Shown here: positions 1 through 5,276 of the stretch, piece by piece | Layout of the letters: each line of letters opens with the position of its first letter | Numbering within the stretch: the stretch's first letter is position 1 | From: an uncultured Ruminococcus sp. | GTDB lineage: Bacteria; Bacillota; Clostridia; Oscillospirales; Acutalibacteraceae | Assembly (NCBI GenBank): GCA_902772755.1 | Contig: CACYCD010000036.1 | Location: forward strand, 1-6,293 | DNA: 6,293 nt | Direction: 5' to 3' | Position numbers and translations under genes: made by a program | Notes under the pieces: generated by a model | The model's database searches: none | The model's input: only the letters and a program-made list of their open reading frames with translations | Told to the model about the DNA's origin: nothing

Positions 1-552
1 GACAACGTCAGAGATTCCGGAGGCATCAAAAAAATTTTTTTCAAAATAATAAGAAAAAAAAATATAAAAAAATATAACATAGCAAAAAAGAATTATAAGG
101 ATATATGTACGGCAGTTGCCAAGATGTATGAGTACCAGCAGGAGGTCGAAAACAGAGAGGATGTCCACCTTGATCTGGCTGCCGACCCAACCGCTTCTAT
201 GCTGGCAGAGGTCTTGTCATTGGAATCAGATGACAAAAATGAAAAGCTGATCCTGCATACCTTGGGCTATAATCTCGGCAGATGGATATATTTTATGGAT
301 GCGGCAGACGATATTGCCGATGATATAAAAAAAGGAAATTTCAACCCGTTTATTCGGTACTCCAAAAATGATGATTTTAGGGGGTACTGCAATCAGGTTT
401 TAAATCAGTGTCTGGCAAATATCTGTGACAGCCGAGAACTGCTGACTGTCTATAATTACGGGGAAATCATAGATAATATCCTCTATATGGGGTTGACTTC
501 AAGACAACAAAAAGTTTTATCGGAGGAAAGAAATGGTAAAAAATCCTTATGA
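1..552 (+). CDS. DUF5685-like protein, C-terminal part (5' end cut by window edge)
   Basis: The frame has no stop from base 1 to the TAA-type end at 552, so these are the last 183 residues of a longer gene. The ATG at 124 is internal and has no good ribosome-binding site before it. The first residues DNVRDS, a Lys/Ile/Asn-rich stretch (about residues 10-33), then LGRWIYFMDAADDIADD (about 92-108) followed by GNFNPF match my memory of the DUF5685 family, which is common in Clostridia next to J-domain genes. Full members are roughly 250-300 residues, with cysteines near the N-terminus that are not visible here. Function is unknown. The two Asp-rich motifs on predicted helices recall all-alpha isoprenoid-synthase folds, but that is inference only. 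The gene overlaps the next by 20 bases, implying coupled translation. The family call is fairly confident; no activity can be assigned. Confidence 0.72.
   Translation, partial: DNVRDSGGIKKIFFKIIRKKNIKKYNIAKKNYKDICTAVAKMYEYQQEVENREDVHLDLAADPTASMLAEVLSLESDDKNEKLILHTLGYNLGRWIYFMDAADDIADDIKKGNFNPFIRYSKNDDFRGYCNQVLNQCLANICDSRELLTVYNYGEIIDNILYMGLTSRQQKVLSEERNGKKSL
28..41. repeat. A7T7 palindrome in an A-rich coding stretch
   Basis: Seven A followed by seven T form a perfect 14-base palindrome, followed by runs of nine A (54-62) and seven A (66-72). The whole of about 28-110 is much richer in A/T than the rest of the window yet remains open in the DUF5685-like frame. Confidence 0.6.
522..526 (+). 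promoter_or_regulatory. Ribosome-binding site of the J-domain gene
   Basis: A consensus GGAGG lies six bases before the ATG at 533, inside the last codons of the upstream DUF5685-like gene. It supports the start and indicates translation within a shared message. Confidence 0.85.
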
Positions 553-1147
553 AGTTTTGGGTGTTGCAAATAACGCAACCGATGAACAGATTAAGACAGC
601 ATACAGAGAATTAGCAAAAAAATATCACCCTGACAAATACGCCAACAGTCCGCTCAAGGACGTTGCAAATGAGAAGATGCAGGAGATAAACGAAGCCTAC
701 GATACTATTGTTGATATGCGTAAAAATCAGTCCTCATCAAATCAGACACAGGCTCAGAGTTATTCTTATCAGACAAACAGAGATCCTCAGTTTAGCAGGA
801 TACGTTCTTATATTATGTCGGGAAATGTTGACATAGCGGAAAAGATGCTTGACGAAATGGATGATTTTTTACGCACCACAGCAGAATGGTACTTCTTAAA
901 GGGTATGGTATGTTCAAGACGTGGCTGGAACGAACAGGCTTATCAGTTTATTGAAAAAGCAGTTCAGCTTGACCCGTCAAACCCCGAGTACAACGCTGCT
1001 TACAGCAATTTGGTGAACAGCAGACGTTACGGAGCTACACGTGGCTATGACAATACCGCCTCAGCGACCGGCTGTGGCTGCTTGGAGATGTGTATGTGCT
1101 CTCTGTGTATGAATGCCTGCTGCAACTGCTGCGGAGGTGGCTGCTGA
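533..1147 (+). CDS. J-domain (DnaJ/Hsp40-type) protein with TPR-like region and cysteine-rich tail
   Basis: This 204-residue protein opens with a clear J-domain (about residues 4-63): NPYEVLGV, helix II KTAYRELAKKY, the HPD motif at 32-34 that stimulates Hsp70 (DnaK) ATPase, and the helix III pattern INEAYDTI. A Gln/Ser-rich linker (about 67-83) leads to a helical, TPR-like segment (about 85-160) with WYFLKGMV and AVQLDPSNPEY, typical of tetratricopeptide units. The last 24 residues (181-204) hold ten cysteines, a likely metal or redox site. It lacks the G/F region, CxxCxGxG zinc fingers and C-terminal domains of true DnaJ, so it is a specialised co-chaperone and the symbol dnaJ should not be used. 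GGAGG at 522-526 fixes the start. It overlaps the upstream gene by 20 bases and the downstream gene by one. Confidence 0.9.
   Translation: MVKNPYEVLGVANNATDEQIKTAYRELAKKYHPDKYANSPLKDVANEKMQEINEAYDTIVDMRKNQSSSNQTQAQSYSYQTNRDPQFSRIRSYIMSGNVDIAEKMLDEMDDFLRTTAEWYFLKGMVCSRRGWNEQAYQFIEKAVQLDPSNPEYNAAYSNLVNSRRYGATRGYDNTASATGCGCLEMCMCSLCMNACCNCCGGGC
1133..1137 (+). promoter_or_regulatory. Ribosome-binding site embedded in the J-domain tail; fixes the start at 1147
   Basis: GGAGG sits nine bases before the ATG at 1147, and its bases form Gly codons 201-202 of the J-domain protein. The more upstream in-frame ATG at 1090 has no comparable site and would add a 19-residue extension read out of frame through the cysteine-rich tail. 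Confidence 0.8.
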
Positions 1148-1680
1148 TGAAACGCAGTTCTGCCGTCAATGTTGCTGTCGGCGGGTTGATTTCTGCATTT
1201 TCACTTGTAATTTTGTTGATATCGGGGATATTCCCCTATGGCACCTATGCTCTCCCCTTGGCAGCAGGTGTGTTGCTTATACCAATATTTCTTGAATTTG
1301 GTGTAAAATGGTCATTTTTGGTATATCTGTCGGTTTCTTTGCTGTCGCTTATCACGGTTGCAGATAAAGAGGCTGTGGTGTTATATATACTTCTTTTTGG
1401 CTACTATCCTTTTCTGAAAGCATACATAGAAAGGTTAAAAAACAAATTTTTAAAATACCTGCTAAAGCTGATAGTTTTCAATATATCGGCGATATCTGCT
1501 TATTATATTATGTTATTTGTGTTTAATATGAGCAGTGAAGAGTTCAGGTTGTTCGGCGTTGATCTTCCGCTTGTCTTTCTTGCGGTTGGGAATCTGATAT
1601 TTTTAGTTTATGACAGATGCCTGTCGATCTGCGTGGCTCTGTATTTCAAAAAATACCGTGCCGTGCTTTGGCGAAAATAG
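1147..1680 (+). CDS. Multi-pass membrane protein of unknown function, coupled to the J-domain gene
   Basis: This is a 177-residue, very hydrophobic protein with about six predicted membrane segments (roughly residues 8-30, 34-50, 55-72, 75-90, 104-127 and 139-165). Short polar connections follow, such as KAYIERLKNK (91-100), and the tail is basic and probably cytoplasmic (KKYRAVLWRK). The start at 1147 forms a TGATG junction with the J-domain stop and follows a GGAGG. I recall similar proteins beside J-domain genes in many Clostridia. Size and topology resemble S-components of ECF vitamin transporters or DUF2232-type proteins, but I see no ligand-defining motif such as a RibU, BioY or ThiT signature, so no substrate is proposed. 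GYYPFLK (85-91) looks like a conserved motif. The role is likely linked to its two upstream partners because all three are translationally coupled. Confidence 0.8.
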   Translation: MKRSSAVNVAVGGLISAFSLVILLISGIFPYGTYALPLAAGVLLIPIFLEFGVKWSFLVYLSVSLLSLITVADKEAVVLYILLFGYYPFLKAYIERLKNKFLKYLLKLIVFNISAISAYYIMLFVFNMSSEEFRLFGVDLPLVFLAVGNLIFLVYDRCLSICVALYFKKYRAVLWRK

Positions 1681-1761
1681 GAATCTTTAAATAAGTAACA
1701 GCTCGGAGATCCGAAGGTTTTCCGGTGTGTTAAAAATTCATATAAATAGAGGTGATTTGCG
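1681..1761 (+). other. Intergenic gap, possible leader with small inverted repeat
   Basis: This is the longest non-coding stretch in the window (81 bases) and the likeliest place for a promoter of the lysozyme-proC pair. It holds an inverted repeat at 1703-1714 (TCGGA-GA-TCCGA) and a competing CCG/CGG pairing (1711-1713 with 1723-1725). I see no convincing -35/-10 pair, no T-tract after the repeat and no riboswitch consensus. The AGGTGAT at 1750-1756 is the ribosome-binding site for the next gene. Confidence 0.35.
1750..1756 (+). promoter_or_regulatory. Ribosome-binding site of the lysozyme gene
   Basis: AGGTGAT lies five bases before the ATG at 1762 and matches the anti-Shine-Dalgarno well. 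The following residues give a credible signal peptide, which supports this start. Confidence 0.7.
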
Positions 1762-3729
1762 ATGGACAATTCAGTTTTGAGAAGTTCGTTTCTCAAAAAA
1801 TCTATGGTTGTAGTGGCTTCACTTGTTTTGATTACGATGGCTGAATGTGTTGGCTTCTGTGCTTCAAAAACACCTTCCGTAAAAGCTGCCGAGACATCAA
1901 GCACTAAATCTGACAAAGCCTACAGCAACAAGTACAATGTACTTACAACAAAAAAGCTGACCCTGCGTAAGGGTGCCGGCAGTACCTACAAGGCAGTAAA
2001 GTCAGCCAAGAAGAATACCACATTTTACGTGGTGAAAAACAGCTCGGGAAACTGGGTAAAGGTCAAGGACAAGTCGGGTACAGCAGGATATCTGCCTACA
2101 AGATATCTCACCAAGGGTGAGGGCTCAAAGATATCCGCCAAGTGCAAGACAAACGATACGGTAAATCTGCGTTCAGGTGCAGGTACAAGCTATAACGTGC
2201 TGACTGTTGTTCCGCAAAATACCACCCTTACTCTGAAATCAAATGCCAATACCGAATGGGGCAAGGTTAAGTACAGCGGACAAACAGGCTATATTTCCAG
2301 CAACTATGCAAAGTTTATTTACAAGATACCCTCGGCAACTTCTTCCGCAGCTACTGTTTCAACTGCTGCCAAATCCTTCTCTTTTACCGAAGCTAATCCC
2401 TATGTAAGTGCAGGAAATTATTATCAGAACAAAATGAAGGGTGATACCTCCAAGGAGTTCACATACGAATCCTCAAATACTTCTGTTGCCACAGTTGATT
2501 CCTGCGGTGTGGTATATGCCAAATCAAACGGTTATGCTGTTATTACCGCAAAATCAGGAGGAGAATCCGCATCATACACTGTCAGCGTTTATACTTCCAA
2601 CCAAAATGTAAATATTTCAAACAAAAGTATAACGGAGTGCAGGGGGAAAACGATCTACCTGACATCTGCTACCTACGGAGTAAACTGGACAAGCTCAGAT
2701 TCGTCCGTTGCCACGGTGAATAACGGTCTTGTGCTTTGCAAAAAGCAGGGTGAGGCTGTGATAAGTGCAACATCTTACAATGGCGAAAAAGCTACCTGTC
2801 TTGTAAAAGTAAAGGGAAGAGAAGCCGTAAGATTTGCCTATTCAATACCGAACTCATCTACTCCGGATACCAAGGTGAGCTTTGTCGCAATTACCGATAC
2901 GCTGAGAACAGATGTAAAATTTGTTATCAAGAAGGGTGACAATGAGTTTACTGTTAAAGCGGATTCCAAGACAACCGACGGCAAAACTATTGTCTGGACG
3001 GGTTCACAAAAGCTTAAGGATGCAGGTCAGTACAGTGTGATCGCATATTCAAAGTACAATGACAAGTGGAGCAAAAGCACAGGCAGTTACGCAAAAGCAT
3101 ATATAACATCAGCCGAAGAGCTTGATCAGTCCACCCTTGAAAAGCGTCACGCTACCGACAAGATCATCTCCTTTATTGCGGAGATCGAGGGCTTTCTTTC
3201 CGAAGCGATATTTGATCCGCTTCTGTCCTCACCCTATCTCACAGTGGGTCACGGCAGAGTGGTTTATGCAGGCGAGAGCTTCTATAACAATATGACAAAG
3301 AACGAAGCGTATGCCTATCTTGTTGATTCGATTGAAAACGGAGGTTTTGTAAAAAACCTGAACGAATTTTTGCAGAGTAACAGGATAAAGTGCAATCAGT
3401 ATCAGTTCGATTCACTGCTCAGTTTTTCGTTCAATCTCGGTAAAAACCGCATTGGAAATGAATCTGAGCTGAGCTCGGTGCTGATCAATACCGCCGGCAA
3501 GGACGGCACAAGGGATTTGAGCAATGTTTCATTGAATGCTTACATAAGCAGCTTCTTTGTTTATCACCACGCTGACGGAGCCTGCATAAACGGCTTGCTG
3601 TATCGCAGAATCGATGAAGCGGATATATTCTTCCATGGCGATTATATTCACGATGGTGTAAATAATAAGTATAACTATAATTATAACTGCTACAAAAACT
3701 ACAGTTTTGGATGCAGCAAACGGAGGTAA
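1762..3729 (+). CDS. Secreted modular lysozyme: SH3b x2, BIG2-like x2, GH24 lysozyme domain
   Basis: This is a 655-residue exported peptidoglycan hydrolase. A basic start and hydrophobic core (about residues 12-34) form a signal peptide, probably cleaved after FCAS or VKAA. Two bacterial SH3 domains follow (about 57-118 and 124-187; LRKGAGSTYKAV and LRSGAGTSYNVL), expected to bind cell wall. Next are two BIG2-like Ig domains (about 205-277 and 283-351; SSNTSVATVD and SSDSSVATVN), then an unassigned beta-rich segment (about 354-452). The GH24 domain (about 464-632) carries the T4-lysozyme triad: E476 in EIEGF, D485 nine residues on, and T494 in LTVGHG. It also has the family's QFDSLLSFSFNLG and GLLYRRIDEA motifs. 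GH24 enzymes cleave the MurNAc-GlcNAc beta-1,4 bond. The C-terminal 22 residues are Asn/Tyr-rich. No holin or phage genes are nearby, so this is more likely a host autolysin or secreted lysozyme than an endolysin. AGGTGAT supports the start. Confidence 0.9.
   Translation: MDNSVLRSSFLKKSMVVVASLVLITMAECVGFCASKTPSVKAAETSSTKSDKAYSNKYNVLTTKKLTLRKGAGSTYKAVKSAKKNTTFYVVKNSSGNWVKVKDKSGTAGYLPTRYLTKGEGSKISAKCKTNDTVNLRSGAGTSYNVLTVVPQNTTLTLKSNANTEWGKVKYSGQTGYISSNYAKFIYKIPSATSSAATVSTAAKSFSFTEANPYVSAGNYYQNKMKGDTSKEFTYESSNTSVATVDSCGVVYAKSNGYAVITAKSGGESASYTVSVYTSNQNVNISNKSITECRGKTIYLTSATYGVNWTSSDSSVATVNNGLVLCKKQGEAVISATSYNGEKATCLVKVKGREAVRFAYSIPNSSTPDTKVSFVAITDTLRTDVKFVIKKGDNEFTVKADSKTTDGKTIVWTGSQKLKDAGQYSVIAYSKYNDKWSKSTGSYAKAYITSAEELDQSTLEKRHATDKIISFIAEIEGFLSEAIFDPLLSSPYLTVGHGRVVYAGESFYNNMTKNEAYAYLVDSIENGGFVKNLNEFLQSNRIKCNQYQFDSLLSFSFNLGKNRIGNESELSSVLINTAGKDGTRDLSNVSLNAYISSFFVYHHADGACINGLLYRRIDEADIFFHGDYIHDGVNNKYNYNYNCYKNYSFGCSKRR
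3722..3726 (+). promoter_or_regulatory. Ribosome-binding site of proC, inside the end of the lysozyme gene
   Basis: GGAGG spans the last two Arg codons of the lysozyme gene (CGG AGG TAA) and lies eight bases before the ATG at 3735. It shows that proC begins at 3735 and not at the in-frame ATG at 3711, which would add eight residues before the conserved nucleotide-binding strand. Confidence 0.85.
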
Positions 3730-3734
3730 AACAA

Positions 3735-4538
3735 ATGACAGTCAAAATAGGTTTTGTCGGTGCAGGCAATATGGCAACTGCAATTATCAGCGGTCTACTG
3801 AGGAACAAGGTTATCCCTGCCGCTGACATCAATGTATTTGATATCAGCCCAAAACAGTTGGAGGCTATGAGGGAGCGAGGGGTCACTGTCGGTTCCTCAG
3901 CTTCCGAAACCGTGACTGCAAGCGATATTATTGTTTTGGCTGTCAAGCCTCAGAATTATGAGGAGGTTCTGTGCAGCATCAGACCGGCTGTTTCCGAGCA
4001 GAAGGTCTTTGTATCAATAGCCGCAGGCATATCCATCTCTTATGTCAGACGAATGCTGGGCTGTGATTGTCCTATGGTCAGGGTTATGCCGAATACTCCG
4101 CTCCTGCTTGGCAAGGGTGCTACGGCTCTTTGCCCGTCTGATAACATCAGTGACGATGCTTTCAATACGGTAAAGAATATGTTCGCACTCAACGGTACAG
4201 TTGAGATCTTGTCGGAAGCTCATATGAATGAGGTCATTGCGGTAAACGGAAGCAGTCCTGCCTATATCTATCTATTTGCTAAAGCAATGATCGACTATGC
4301 AAAGGATTGCGGAATTGACGAACAGGCTGCACTAAAGCTTGTCACTGCTTCACTGGAGGGCAGTGCCGCTATGCTCACTCAAAGCGGTGATGATCCGGAC
4401 ACGCTGATAAAAAAGGTTTCTTCCCCGGGAGGTACCACGATTGCAGCACTCAATACTCTCAATGAATATAAATTCTATGAGGGAATAAAAGCTGCTATGG
4501 ATTCCTGCACAAAGAGGGCAGAGGAGCTGGGCAGGTAG
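3735..4538 (+). CDS. proC: Pyrroline-5-carboxylate reductase
   Basis: This cytosolic enzyme reduces 1-pyrroline-5-carboxylate to L-proline with NAD(P)H, the last step of proline synthesis. At 267 residues it has the normal family length. The Rossmann fold starts immediately with KIGFVGAGNMA (residues 4-14; GxGxxA dinucleotide-binding loop). It continues with AVKPQ (69-73), AAGIS (96-100), VRVMPNTP (115-122) and NGSSPAY (171-177, where most members have GSGPAY). The C-terminal signature DPDTLIKKVSSPGGTTIAAL (220-239) is the classic P5CR motif that binds substrate and builds the dimer. It begins five bases after the lysozyme stop and shares its message, with no proA or proB in view. It is probably followed by a looser junction (62 bases) to the membrane-protein genes. 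Confidence 0.97.
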   Translation: MTVKIGFVGAGNMATAIISGLLRNKVIPAADINVFDISPKQLEAMRERGVTVGSSASETVTASDIIVLAVKPQNYEEVLCSIRPAVSEQKVFVSIAAGISISYVRRMLGCDCPMVRVMPNTPLLLGKGATALCPSDNISDDAFNTVKNMFALNGTVEILSEAHMNEVIAVNGSSPAYIYLFAKAMIDYAKDCGIDEQAALKLVTASLEGSAAMLTQSGDDPDTLIKKVSSPGGTTIAALNTLNEYKFYEGIKAAMDSCTKRAEELGR

Positions 4539-4590
4539 TAATAAAATCAGTCCTCCCTTCATATTATCTTTGTAGAAGTAAAAGCTTTGC

Positions 4591-4595
4591 GGAGG
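4591..4595 (+). promoter_or_regulatory. Ribosome-binding site of the SpoIIM-like gene
   Basis: GGAGG lies five bases before the ATG at 4601. An upstream CCTCC at 4552-4556 in the same gap could pair with it over five base pairs, but the 34-base loop makes this weak. Confidence 0.8.
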
Positions 4596-4600
4596 TATAT

Positions 4601-5245
4601 ATGAAAGGGATAGTGCTAAGGGTCAAGTCACCGAAACAATTTGATTTAAAGAAGAATGAGATTTCATATTTTATAAAGAGGTATGGAATTTTTACAATGT
4701 TTCTCATTTCAATTTTGATTGGAATGATATCGGGAATTTACGCAGGAGCAAAGACTAACGAGAACTTTAGGTTATCTTTTGACTTTTTGTTTATCACAAA
4801 TTTTCGGGAGAGGACACAGCAGGATCTTATAACCTTTTTCTGCAGCAGCTTTTCTCCTGCGTTTATGTTTTTTATCGTCATATTTTTGCTGGGCTTTTGT
4901 CCGTGGGGAAATGTGATAATACCGTTTGTGACGGCTTTCAGAGGCTTTGGAACAGGTCTTACCTTGGTTGAGCTGTGTTCTCAATACGGAGTACGTGGTT
5001 TCATATTTTTTATATTGACTGTTATACCCGGTTTTTTTCTTTTTTCTGCGTCCATAGCGATGCTGAGTGAACAGGCATTTTATTCATCTGTGGATGTATT
5101 TGACCTTTTGATAAGAAAAAAGGAAAAAATTTTTGATGTAAAAGAATACTCCTCAAAGGCAGGTACATATCTGCTGCTTACCTTTTTATCGTCACTTACT
5201 GATACAGTGCTGTTTATAGCTCTGTTTTCAAGATTCAGTATTTAG
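4601..5245 (+). CDS. SpoIIM-like integral membrane protein
   Basis: This is a 214-residue polytopic protein. A basic cytoplasmic N-terminus (about residues 1-28) precedes a first membrane segment (29-50), then a polar loop (51-80) and further segments at about 84-110, 112-126, 132-157 and 187-211. The central block LLGFCPWGNVIIPFVTAFRGFGTG (described here as residues 96-119) followed by a second GF-rich helix resembles the SpoIIM domain, where a helix, an FxxGxxxG-type turn and another helix are typical. In Bacillus SpoIIM belongs to the DMP (SpoIID-SpoIIM-SpoIIP) engulfment machine. Neither SpoIID nor SpoIIP is visible here, and many SpoIIM-domain proteins occur outside sporulation, so I do not assign the symbol spoIIM. 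It is probably the first gene of an operon with the DUF624-like gene 31 bases downstream. Confidence 0.65.
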   Translation: MKGIVLRVKSPKQFDLKKNEISYFIKRYGIFTMFLISILIGMISGIYAGAKTNENFRLSFDFLFITNFRERTQQDLITFFCSSFSPAFMFFIVIFLLGFCPWGNVIIPFVTAFRGFGTGLTLVELCSQYGVRGFIFFILTVIPGFFLFSASIAMLSEQAFYSSVDVFDLLIRKKEKIFDVKEYSSKAGTYLLLTFLSSLTDTVLFIALFSRFSI

Positions 5246-5276
5246 GAACTATCAAAAACATATTAAGGAACATTAA

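Noticed and set aside
124..552. The ATG at 124 as the start of the first gene
   Set aside because: The frame is open all the way to base 1, the upstream residues fit the family, and no proper ribosome-binding site precedes this ATG.
1090..1146. The ATG at 1090 as start of the membrane protein
   Set aside because: It would overlap the J-domain gene by 58 bases without a binding site, while GGAGG and a TGATG junction support 1147.
1113..1295. A 60-codon + strand open frame rich in Cys
   Set aside because: It is an out-of-frame reading of the J-domain tail and the membrane gene, with no binding site or recognisable features.
1741..1746. TATAAA as a -10 promoter element
   Set aside because: It is too close to the ribosome-binding site and has no -35 element at the right distance.
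1681..1761. Riboswitch (c-di-AMP ydaO type or c-di-GMP type) before the lysozyme gene
   Set aside because: These often precede wall hydrolases, but the gap is short and I see none of the conserved core sequences.
1762..3729. Prophage endolysin module
   Set aside because: The GH24 domain is phage-like, but the signal peptide, SH3b and BIG2-like modules and housekeeping neighbours with no holin or structural genes argue against a prophage.
3711..3734. The ATG at 3711 as start of proC
   Set aside because: The GGAGG at 3722-3726 would lie inside the coding region, and normal P5CR proteins begin right before the KIGFVGAG strand, as from 3735.
3485..3946. Longest minus-strand open frame, plus shorter ones at 1608-1916, 4014-4223, 4350-4562, 4772-4984, 5298-5594 and 5978-6262
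   Set aside because: All lie antisense to well-supported genes, have no family resemblance and look like mirror readings of real codons.
4552..4595. CCTCC/GGAGG pairing that could hide the SpoIIM-like gene's ribosome-binding site, and TATTAT at 4562-4567 as a -10
   Set aside because: Only five base pairs close a 34-base loop, and no -35 element lies upstream of the TATTAT.
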